DNA from: Pirellulaceae bacterium | Lineage (GTDB): Bacteria; Planctomycetota; Planctomycetia; Pirellulales; Pirellulaceae | Direction: 5' to 3' | DNA: 40,900 nucleotides | Assembly: GCA_020852965.1 (NCBI GenBank) | Contig: JADYZV010000178.1 | Span: forward strand, 1-40,900 | Shown here: piece by piece, positions 9,095-16,730 of the stretch | Layout of the letters: each line of letters starts with the position of its first letter | Position numbering within the stretch: the first letter of the stretch is position 1 | Notes under the pieces: model-generated | The model's database searches: none | Seen by the model: only the letters and a program-made list of their open reading frames with translations | Told to the model about the DNA's origin: nothing | Translations under genes and position numbers: made by a program

Positions 9095-9978
9095 CGCAAA
9101 GAATCGCCTATCGCCTATCGCATGTCACCACCTATAGCTACGACTCGCCAGTGCGCGTCTGCCACAATCTGGTGATGCTCACGCCGCGAAATAGCTCCGT
9201 GCTCGAGCTCATCCATCATCGCGTAACGATCAAACCTCATCCGCTGGTACTCAATCGCCGCGAGGATTACTTTGGCAATACGTTGCATGCCTTCTCGATC
9301 GAAGAGAGCCATCGACAATTGACGGTCTCGGCATCAGGGCGCGTGGAAGTCGAGTATTCAGAACTTCCCCCCGCTGCACAAACTTTACCATGGGAACAAG
9401 TGCGCGAGGCTGTAGTGGCACAAAGTGATCCGCGTTGGTTAGAAGCCTGTCAATTCCGCTTCAACTCACAGCGCATCCAGGCAAGTGCAGAGTTCGCCGA
9501 CTATGCTCGGGTTTCTTTTCAGCCCAATCGACCGATTTTAGAAGCTGCTTTTGAATTGACCCAGCGAGTCTTTCAAGACTTTGTCTACGACACGACCGCG
9601 ACCAATGTCAACACACCAACCAAAACGGCTTTCGAGCTGCGGCGTGGAGTCTGTCAAGACTTTGCCCATGTGCAGATCGCTTGCTTGCGATCGATGGGAT
9701 TGTGTGCGAGGTACGTGAGCGGCTACTTGCGCACGCACCCAGCGGCAGGCCAGCCCAAGTTGGTAGGCGCTGATGAATCGCACGCTTGGGTGTCGGTCTA
9801 TTGCGGACAGCAACTGGGTTGGGTTGATTTAGATCCGACCAATAACAAATACTGTAACGTCGACCACATCCCAATCGCCTGGGGACGCGACTATAGCGAT
9901 GTCGTCCCCATTCGCGGTGTATTTCTCGGTGGTGGTAAGCACATCATCACCGTCTCCGTCGACGTGGCTGAAGCGTGA
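9091..9978 (+). CDS. Transglutaminase-like cysteine protease, short form
   Basis: Stand-alone transglutaminase-family protein of 295 residues. The N-domain begins IAYRLSHVTTYSYDSPVRVC and the core carries Cys188 (RRGVCQDFAHVQ), His231 (ESHAWVSVY) and Asp248 (DLDPTNN), a full papain-like triad. It is translationally coupled to the ATP-grasp/alpha-E fusion by an ATGA overlap. No signal peptide is seen. Members of this group are usually annotated only by fold; cleavage of, or transamidation onto, the product of the adjacent ligase is the natural guess but unproved. It closes the second ligase set. Confidence 0.94.
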   Translation: MTQRIAYRLSHVTTYSYDSPVRVCHNLVMLTPRNSSVLELIHHRVTIKPHPLVLNRREDYFGNTLHAFSIEESHRQLTVSASGRVEVEYSELPPAAQTLPWEQVREAVVAQSDPRWLEACQFRFNSQRIQASAEFADYARVSFQPNRPILEAAFELTQRVFQDFVYDTTATNVNTPTKTAFELRRGVCQDFAHVQIACLRSMGLCARYVSGYLRTHPAAGQPKLVGADESHAWVSVYCGQQLGWVDLDPTNNKYCNVDHIPIAWGRDYSDVVPIRGVFLGGGKHIITVSVDVAEA

Positions 9979-10021
9979 TCTACGTCACCGAGTCGACACA
10001 AATTGTTTACGCCTAGCCGGA

Positions 10022-10105
10022 TTAGCCGGTGGGGCACGAGTTACGTTCACTATGTGTAGAGTAACGAAGCTGTGAGGGTTGAACCAGCGAGAGAACACCG
10101 GCTAA
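10022..10105. repeat. Nested inverted-repeat element in the 343-base gap
   Basis: Outer arms TTAGCCGGTG (10022-10031) and CACCGGCTAA (10096-10105) match perfectly. Inside them GTTAC (about 10040) and GTAAC (about 10071) form a second pair. The rest of the gap 9979-10321 has no convincing gene, promoter or RNA. The look is that of another short palindromic element, but no second copy is in the window. Confidence 0.45.
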
Positions 10106-10321
10106 GGAGGCGCAGGCTGCTGGGAGCGGAGTAGATTGCAAAGTTTACCGAATATGCAGACACATGCACTCCAGAGGGCAGAGCCAGGTGGCAAGCGCAT
10201 GCGAACGTACAAATGTGGCTGCCGCAGGACCAAGAGACATTCGCACCGTCACCAAGTATACTGCGCAGGAAAAGGAGCGAACACTAAGTAACTCCAAGGG
10301 AACAAATCGGGATTTCTAATC

Positions 10322-12337
10322 ATGCGGATTTGGCAAGCCAAGATACCAACCATCGTGTTCCTATTGCTGTTCGTTGGCCAGGCGGCGGCGCAGCAGAACG
10401 GTGAACCAGAGAGTGGCCAACCGGGTGATCCGATGATTGAGGAGTACTTGCGCCGAGAAACCGACAAGCTACATGATGGCTTTCTCCAGCATGTCGAATC
10501 GCTCGACGATTGGGAGCGCCTGCGACCCAAGTACCGCCAGGAATTCCTTTACATGCTAGGGCTTTGGCCATTGCCGGAGAGGACGCCGTTGGAGGCTACG
10601 ATCACGGGGACACTGAAAGGCGATGGCTATATCGTCGACAAGCTACACTACCAAAGCCAGCCTGGGTTGTACGTCACCGGAAACTTGTATCGTCCAGCGA
10701 TGACTGAGGCGGGACAGCGACTGCCTGCCGTATTGTACGTGTGTGGCCATACTGGACGCGGACGGGACGGGAACAAAACAGCGTTTCAGTCCCACGGGAT
10801 TTGGTTTGCGAAACACGGGTACATTTGCCTAGTTGTCGATACGCTGCAGTTGGGCGAGATTGCGGCGACCCATCATGGAACCTACTGCTACGACCGTTGG
10901 TGGTGGCACTCGCGCGGCTATACGCCTGCGGGCGTCGAATGCTGGAATGGCGTGCGCGGAATCGATTATTTGATCAGTCGATCCGATGTCGACTCGGAAC
11001 GAATTGCGGTCACGGGAATCAGCGGAGGCGGGGCGGCGACGTATTGGATCGCTGGTGTCGATGAGCGGGTAAAGGTCGCCGTGCCTGTCAGCGGGTTGGC
11101 CGATCTGCCGTCGCTCGTATCCAACCATGTGGTCATCGGGCATTGCGACTGCATATTCATGGTCAACACGTTTCAATGGCCGGGGGCGCGAATCGCGGCG
11201 CTGATCGCGCCGCGTCCCTTGTTGTTTGTCAACAGCGACGAAGACTCCATCTTTCCCATGGATACCAACCGGCGAATGACCGACCGTCTACAGCAGTTTT
11301 ACCAGTTGTACGGAACAGAGGATCGTTTTGCCAGCTTGGTCAGTAGCGGTGGGCATGACTATCGACAAGACATCCGTCAAGGCGTTTATCGGTTTATCAA
11401 TACGCACCTCAAAAATGATCCTCGCATCGTGACGGATAGCGAGTTGGATCTGGTCGATGGGTGGCAAAGCAATTCACATCACCCCATCGCACCCAAGATG
11501 CTGCGAGTGTTTCCCAACGACTCGGACATTCCTAGTGACGAGCTAAACACGACCATTGACCAGCGCTTCGTACCATTGGCGAACATCGCTTCGCCCAAGG
11601 TGGGCGAGTTCGCCGAGTGGAAAACGAACTTAGTGACGGAACTGCGGCGCGTGAGCTTTCCGTGGATTCCTCAACGGGTTCCCGAAGCCAAGTTGCTGGA
11701 ACGCACTGAAGCCGGGATTCTTCGCCTCGAATCGGAATCAGGTATCGACGTGCGATTGAAACTGGCCGAAGAATCCCAACATCCGGACAGGCCCGAACGA
11801 GTGTTGTTGGTCGTACAAAATCCTGGATCGGAGTCAACGGTTTCCAATTGGGTCCGTTTTATTCGGAAACCGGGCGACGTGATCTATCTGTGTCAACCGC
11901 GGGGCGTCGGCGATTCGCGTTGGACTGTGGGCAAACGAGGCAACTACGTGGAGCGTTCATTCGCCTTGTTGGGTAGGACGGTCGATGCGGGGCGAGTGTG
12001 GGACGTGGCCGCTGCGGCGCGATTCCTGAATTCCAAATATCAGGGCGAGCTGCCGGTGATTGGAGTTGGTGACTATAGAGCAGGCATCCTGGCGACCTAC
12101 GCTGCGTTGTTGGAACCTGACATTGCCGGAGTACTTCTCAACAATCCGCCCACCAGTCACATGACAGCCAACGCACCACAGTTTCTAAATGTCTTACGCG
12201 TTTGCGATATCCCTGATGCGCTGGGCATGCTAGCACCACGCGAATTGACCATCCATGGAGGAGAGCAGCAATTGATTTCGAAGGTTCGCACCGTCTACGC
12301 CGCAGCAGGTGCTTCCAAGAATCTTGTTGCGAATTGA
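10322..12337 (+). CDS. Secreted alpha/beta hydrolase, acetyl-xylan-esterase/S9-like
   Basis: Exported hydrolase of 671 residues. A signal peptide (MRIWQAKIPTIVFLLLFVG, cleavage near AAAQQ) is followed by a catalytic alpha/beta-hydrolase domain. That domain has an HTGRGRDGNK stretch, the nucleophile elbow GISGGG with Ser234, an acid in NSDEDSIFP and the His in SSGGHDYRQ. The second half (from about 400) looks like another hydrolase-type fold in which the elbow position reads GVGDYRAG, without a Ser, so it is probably non-catalytic. Planctomycetes carry many such large esterase/peptidase proteins, often for polysaccharide deacetylation. The substrate here is not known; a peptidase role cannot be excluded. 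The gene stands alone, convergent with the next gene. Confidence 0.85.
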   Translation: MRIWQAKIPTIVFLLLFVGQAAAQQNGEPESGQPGDPMIEEYLRRETDKLHDGFLQHVESLDDWERLRPKYRQEFLYMLGLWPLPERTPLEATITGTLKGDGYIVDKLHYQSQPGLYVTGNLYRPAMTEAGQRLPAVLYVCGHTGRGRDGNKTAFQSHGIWFAKHGYICLVVDTLQLGEIAATHHGTYCYDRWWWHSRGYTPAGVECWNGVRGIDYLISRSDVDSERIAVTGISGGGAATYWIAGVDERVKVAVPVSGLADLPSLVSNHVVIGHCDCIFMVNTFQWPGARIAALIAPRPLLFVNSDEDSIFPMDTNRRMTDRLQQFYQLYGTEDRFASLVSSGGHDYRQDIRQGVYRFINTHLKNDPRIVTDSELDLVDGWQSNSHHPIAPKMLRVFPNDSDIPSDELNTTIDQRFVPLANIASPKVGEFAEWKTNLVTELRRVSFPWIPQRVPEAKLLERTEAGILRLESESGIDVRLKLAEESQHPDRPERVLLVVQNPGSESTVSNWVRFIRKPGDVIYLCQPRGVGDSRWTVGKRGNYVERSFALLGRTVDAGRVWDVAAAARFLNSKYQGELPVIGVGDYRAGILATYAALLEPDIAGVLLNNPPTSHMTANAPQFLNVLRVCDIPDALGMLAPRELTIHGGEQQLISKVRTVYAAAGASKNLVAN

Positions 12338-12349
12338 TACGCTCGACCC

Positions 12350-12479
12350 TAGTGGTCTGTCACAGCTTAATTTTAGGGTAGTGGACGAGGTTACGAGTCC
12401 GTTTGGCTTGGCAGATGCATGGGACTCGTAACCTCGTCCACTACCTTCAACCCTAAATCTTAGCTGTGACAGAGGACTA
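12350..12479. mobile_element. MITE-like palindrome enclosing a family A REP pair
   Basis: The 130-base element has imperfect outer inverted ends of about 29 bases (TAGTGGTCTGTCACAGCT on the left; TAGTCCTCTGTCACAGCT on the right, read inward). Inside these lies a complete family A inverted pair (12378-12444). It encodes nothing and fills the space between two convergent genes. CTAG and CTAA flank the ends, too little to call a target duplication. It could act as a bidirectional terminator. Confidence 0.6.
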
Positions 12480-12487
12480 ATTCACGG

Positions 12488-13468
12488 TCACTCGGTTTCG
12501 TCGAATTCTGGTTTGACATTGCCATGCAATTCAATGAGTTGTTCGAGCCGGTCGGCGATCTGCAGTCGGTCTCCGACGATGATCCAGTAGCGGTAGGCAT
12601 AGCGAGAGCGAGGTCCCAAGGCCACTTTGTCCAGTGGAGCGACGTGCATACATGGACCGGCCTGTGGATCGTTGGAAAGGCCCTGCCCGTGTGGCCCAAA
12701 GTTCCAATCGTCGGTTGACATCGGCGAGAACACCGCGATGCCTGGCCGCAGCGGCCGTTGCCCCTCCGCTGTCGGCTCTTGACTGGCAAAGAATGCCATC
12801 GCCTTCTTCGGAGGATGAGCGCGTCCCCACGGTGGTCCAGGGGGTTGCGTCTCTTTGCGCCATCGCCCTTCGCCAAGATAGCTTTCAACTCCGTCAAAGT
12901 TTCGAGTGAAATAACAGGCGGGGATCTCTTGCGCGCGGACGACGGCGTCTCCCCAGCGGTCATTGGCCTCTCGGCTGCATTCCACTTCGCAGCGAACGCT
13001 GATTACATTTGGCATGTCGAGGTCGATCGAAGTCCATTGACGCATGACCGCAGCGGCTTCTTCGTTGGGCATGTCCCATAATTTGGGAACCGTTTCACTG
13101 AACAACGTTTCATCGTCTAGCTTCTTACACTCATTGACTCGCGCCCATGAGCCGACGCCACCACCTTGGATTGGATTCCACGTCCACGGACTCCAGGCTT
13201 TGCTCTGTCCTTCGTCGCGTCGATCGAGCGACTTGCCAGCATAGTAAGATTGCTGGATCAATCGCCCAGGGTCGGCGATATTGACGCTGTTGTCTGGATA
13301 CTTCTCCCAAGACAACCAGGTGATCGCTCCCCCTTTGTGTGGATCGATTCCCACCTTCACGAGCGCGTTCTCAACGAAGTGCAGCTCGTCTGCGTCTGCA
13401 GGTGCAGCGACAAGCAAGCACGCCACCGTCGTGATAAAAGGAACTATGCGAGTGCTGAGATGCTTCAT
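12488..13468 (-). CDS. Secreted protein of unknown function
   Basis: I do not recognise a named family. The 326-residue product from the ATG at 13468 starts with a clear signal peptide (MKHLSTRIVPFITTVACLLV, cleavage near PADADE). An ATG at 13495 is possible but places nine polar residues before the signal, and a GGAAAG lies just before 13468. The mature part is rich in Trp, Gly and Pro (KAWSPWTWNPIQGGG, QPPGPPWGRAHPP) and has four Cys. It reads like a beta-sandwich, galactose-mutarotase-type or carbohydrate-associated domain, but this is a guess from composition. It converges on the esterase-like gene across the palindrome at 12350-12479. Confidence 0.8.
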   Translation of the reverse strand: MKHLSTRIVPFITTVACLLVAAPADADELHFVENALVKVGIDPHKGGAITWLSWEKYPDNSVNIADPGRLIQQSYYAGKSLDRRDEGQSKAWSPWTWNPIQGGGVGSWARVNECKKLDDETLFSETVPKLWDMPNEEAAAVMRQWTSIDLDMPNVISVRCEVECSREANDRWGDAVVRAQEIPACYFTRNFDGVESYLGEGRWRKETQPPGPPWGRAHPPKKAMAFFASQEPTAEGQRPLRPGIAVFSPMSTDDWNFGPHGQGLSNDPQAGPCMHVAPLDKVALGPRSRYAYRYWIIVGDRLQIADRLEQLIELHGNVKPEFDETE

Positions 13469-13515
13469 GGTTTTGAACTTTCCGTTGTGAATCAATCGAT
13501 GGAATGGGTGAGTTC

Positions 13516-13592
13516 ATCCGTGCTCCGGCTTTGCCATCCGTGCGAATAAACGACGCAAATCCTAGCACGGATGGCAAAGCCGGAGCACGGAT
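13516..13592. repeat. Perfect 28-base inverted repeat (family C)
   Basis: The arms at 13516-13543 and 13565-13592 are exact reverse complements, with 21 bases between them. Each arm contains ATCCGTGC at one end and CCATCCGTGC at the other, around a CCGGCTTTG core. It lies between the 3' end of the Hsp70 gene and the 5' side of the secreted-protein gene, both on the minus strand, so it could block read-through. There is no T-tract. Confidence 0.75.
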
Positions 13593-13625
13593 CATTCTCC
13601 TGGTTGCGATGCGCCGCGCAGCGAG

Positions 13626-16600
13626 TCAGTCGCGCAGGGTGAGACCCAGTGGGAGGGCTTCACCAAGTAGTTGTGTAGCTTCTTCGCTGGCCAAGCGTCC
13701 TCCGTTGCGAACCAGGGCGATGGCACGAGCAGATCGATGGGGCATACTCTCCAACCGCGCAATGACCGATTGGCGAATCGATTCGGATACGTCGCGGTAA
13801 CGATCGTCGACTCGCCGCGCACAGAGCATCAGCGCAAGATTGAGCTCGGGTGCGGTCGAGCGTAGTCCAATTAGCACACTCAACCAGCGCTCGACTCGCT
13901 CGCTTTCGACGACGCAGTTGAGCGGTCCATAGGCGGGAGTGCGATTGCCCAGTCGACCTAACGTCCAGAGCATCGCTCCCTGACTGGCAGACCATTTCTT
14001 CACTGGCAGGAGTTCAAGCAGCCATTGTCCCAACTGCGACTTCTCGCTTTTGGGTAGCAATTCGAGCGAACCGACCAGTCGCAAGAGTTCGACCAACTCT
14101 TGTGGGCTGAGGGAGATACCACCTTTGCTGCGACGATGAGGATCGAGCACTCCGCGCAGTGGTCCGGCGACCTGTTGGTATACGGTCAATTGCTGCCCGG
14201 CGGTAAAGCCGCCGGCGATGCGCCGCCATAACACCAGGGCTTCATTGCGTGAACTGGCCGTCGGGAAGCAGAGCTTGCCATGCACGCTGCGCCAGGTCTG
14301 AGCAACTCGCCAATCATCGGCGGCCAAGCCATAGCCGGGACGTAGGGTATAGCCGAGCAGGTTGAGCCAGCGAGCTTCGTGCGCAGGACTGATTCGACGA
14401 CCTTCCTGAAGTTCGATGAGGCTGCTCCACATTCCCCGCAGTAGGTGCGGTGGCCAATCGCTCGACCGTAGTGACAAGGCTTCCGCCAAAGCTGTTTTCA
14501 GTTTGGCAGGCTTGATAGTCGACTGTTCGCCGAAAGTTTGGGCGAGAACGCGATCAGCCACCCCGATCAATTGCTCGTCGACTATGCCCGCTTGATTGGC
14601 GCTGGCTTCGAGCGGATTGTGGTCGGTCTGAATACTACCGCGCACATCGAACTCGAGCTTCCAACGCTCCGTCGAGCCGGCAGCGTGGCAATACATTTGC
14701 AGCGTGCCAATTTGAGTTAATTCGGTTTCGACATACACCGGCAAAGTCGCCTGTCGCCGGTTGGCGCTGTGTTCAATCACCGTGCGAATCGGTGGTAGGA
14801 AAGCAAAGTGCTCAGCTTCGATGGCTACACTTTGACCGACGCGATCGGACAGCCTTGTACTCGAGTATAGGATAGGGAATTGAACCGGTTGGCCAATGGC
14901 CAGCTCCATGGCTTGATCCGTCAATTGGAATTTATCTCCCGGAGAAGCGGAGCCGGGAACGATACAAATGGCTCGAGGCGGCTGGGTACTGGTCTGCATG
15001 TAAAAAGAACACGCCAATTTGGCTTCGATCTCGATACCATGTCCGCGGCGGACCTGCCCGAAGTAGGCTGCTCCACGGGCCACCGCCAAATCGAGTCGCT
15101 CGGCATCGAGCACACCGGCGCGCCAATCTGCAGCGACATCGGACACTCCGGCAAACCAAGCGGCGATGGTCGACTCGAGCCGCTCTCGTAGTTGCGGGCT
15201 GGTCATTACGCCGCCGTTGAATAACAGCCAGTCGGGCCGCGCGGCAGCAATTTCCGCTGGAGATGTTTGCAAAGTCGCCGTGGAATCGGTGGCGGAACCG
15301 ACAGTGGAATCGACAGCGTTCGGTTCGTCGCGACCATCCCAACGATGCGCCCACAGAAAGGCAGCCAAGTGTTTGGTTATCGCTGGATCGCGTGCGAAGG
15401 GGAGTCCAAACTCTTGAAAGCCCGTCTGTTGGTTGTCGGGGCGGTCGCCGAGCGCACACCTGGGGAAGAAGCCATCGACGACGCACAGGTCGACTTCTTC
15501 GCGGCACAATTCAACCTGTCGGCCGCTGGCTATCAGCCGCGAGCCGCTACCAGGTAGATGCAGCGTAGTTGACTCCGGCGGCTCAGCCCCTAGCAAGGAC
15601 TCTTTGGCCGCGCGACATGCTTGGCGCAGTGCATCCCAACTGCGACTCGAAAGCGGACTGCTACCGCCGGCGTTTTGAGCGGCCAGCTTTTGTTCGGCCA
15701 GCCGAGCGAGCGCGAGATCGATATTGTCGCCACCCAAGATTAAATGCTGTCCGACGGCAACCCGATGCAGCGACAATTTGGCACGATGTTCAGCAGCCAG
15801 CGTTTCACCATCGTCGCTATTCGTGGAGGTGTCTCGCACGCGAATGAGAGTAAAGTCGGTGGTGCCCCCGCCTATATCGCAGACCAGAATGGTTTGTCCA
15901 GGTGCAAGCTGCTGCTCCCAGTTGCCGGCTTGTCGTGCGAGCCAGGCGTAACAGGCGGCTTGCGGCTCTTCGATCGGTAGGATGCGATGGAGTCCCGCTT
16001 CAGCAGCCGCCTCGATCGTCAGTTGTCGTGCGACTTGATCGAACGATGCGGGGAGCGTGATCACGATATCTTGTTGAGCCAGTGGCTGGCTGGGATGTGC
16101 TCGATCCCAAACGCGCACCATGTGAGCTAGTAGTTCAGCGCTGGCAGAAACGGGGGAGATTTTCTCGACATCGTCTTCGTTCTGCCAAGGCAAAATCGGA
16201 GCGCGGCGATCGACGCCATCATGGCACAGCCAACTTTTGGAAGATGCGATTTGCCTACCTGGTAATTGCATGCCCCGCTCGCGCGCCAAAACGCCGGCGA
16301 TGCGTTGGGGAGAGGTCGCATTGCCCAACGACAGCGATGTGAGCTCCTCGGCCTGAGGTTGATAGAGGAACGACGGGAGTAGTTCGCGCCGCGCACTCGC
16401 TCCCAAGTCGACCCATTGCTCCAATGGAAAGTTCTCGATCGCGATGGTTGTTGCGGATGAAGCGGCGACTGTTGATGACGCTTGAGTGGTGTCGATGTAG
16501 GCTACGGCGCAGTTGGTAGTGCCCAGATCGATGCCGACGACGTAACGGCTGAGGGTTTGTTCGAAGCCATCGGGGGAATTCTGAGTGGGGTCGTGGTTGG

Positions 16601-16730
16601 TTGATGCGGCAAGGGAATCCGACGCGGAGCGTCGGGCCACATTCTTTGAATCGGAGGCGGAGCTGCGGGTCATATTCTCTTTTTCCGACGCGGAGCGTCG
16701 GGCCACATTGGAAGAAGGCTTGCCACTCAC
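13626..16730 (-). CDS. Hsp70-like ATPase with DUF3731-type C-terminal region
   Basis: DnaK-superfamily protein of 1034 residues. The actin-fold ATPase has the phosphate loops VVGIDLGTTNCAVAY (about residues 63-77) and CDIGGGTTDFTLI. After about residue 600 comes a large extension with Trp/Arg-rich helical segments (WKLEFDVRG, LLRGMWSSLIELQEGRR, LNLLGYTLRPGYG) typical of DUF3731 Hsp70s. The frame is open to an ATG at 16805, 79 bases inside the previous gene. The GTG at 16730 gives a 4-base GTGA overlap with that gene's stop and has GAGG ten bases upstream, so it is preferred. The first 40 residues come from a 33-bp repeat (separate entry). It has no DnaJ or GrpE neighbour, so it is not housekeeping DnaK; the client is unknown. 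Confidence 0.9.
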   Translation of the reverse strand: MSGKPSSNVARRSASEKENMTRSSASDSKNVARRSASDSLAASTNHDPTQNSPDGFEQTLSRYVVGIDLGTTNCAVAYIDTTQASSTVAASSATTIAIENFPLEQWVDLGASARRELLPSFLYQPQAEELTSLSLGNATSPQRIAGVLARERGMQLPGRQIASSKSWLCHDGVDRRAPILPWQNEDDVEKISPVSASAELLAHMVRVWDRAHPSQPLAQQDIVITLPASFDQVARQLTIEAAAEAGLHRILPIEEPQAACYAWLARQAGNWEQQLAPGQTILVCDIGGGTTDFTLIRVRDTSTNSDDGETLAAEHRAKLSLHRVAVGQHLILGGDNIDLALARLAEQKLAAQNAGGSSPLSSRSWDALRQACRAAKESLLGAEPPESTTLHLPGSGSRLIASGRQVELCREEVDLCVVDGFFPRCALGDRPDNQQTGFQEFGLPFARDPAITKHLAAFLWAHRWDGRDEPNAVDSTVGSATDSTATLQTSPAEIAAARPDWLLFNGGVMTSPQLRERLESTIAAWFAGVSDVAADWRAGVLDAERLDLAVARGAAYFGQVRRGHGIEIEAKLACSFYMQTSTQPPRAICIVPGSASPGDKFQLTDQAMELAIGQPVQFPILYSSTRLSDRVGQSVAIEAEHFAFLPPIRTVIEHSANRRQATLPVYVETELTQIGTLQMYCHAAGSTERWKLEFDVRGSIQTDHNPLEASANQAGIVDEQLIGVADRVLAQTFGEQSTIKPAKLKTALAEALSLRSSDWPPHLLRGMWSSLIELQEGRRISPAHEARWLNLLGYTLRPGYGLAADDWRVAQTWRSVHGKLCFPTASSRNEALVLWRRIAGGFTAGQQLTVYQQVAGPLRGVLDPHRRSKGGISLSPQELVELLRLVGSLELLPKSEKSQLGQWLLELLPVKKWSASQGAMLWTLGRLGNRTPAYGPLNCVVESERVERWLSVLIGLRSTAPELNLALMLCARRVDDRYRDVSESIRQSVIARLESMPHRSARAIALVRNGGRLASEEATQLLGEALPLGLTLRD
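16616..16714. repeat. Three 33-bp REP-like units inside an Hsp70 gene (family B)
   Basis: Units at 16616-16648, 16649-16681 and 16682-16714. The outer two contain the perfect hairpin CCGACGC-GGA-GCGTCGG followed by GCCACATT; the middle one is degenerate. Because 33 is a multiple of three the frame is kept. On the minus strand it encodes three 11-residue units, NVARRSASEKE, NMTRSSASDSK and NVARRSASDSL, ahead of the ATPase domain. Confidence 0.85.

Noticed and set aside
14932-15507. Minus-strand frame of 191 Arg-rich codons
   Set aside because: Lies within the longer Hsp70 gene in another frame and has no motif.
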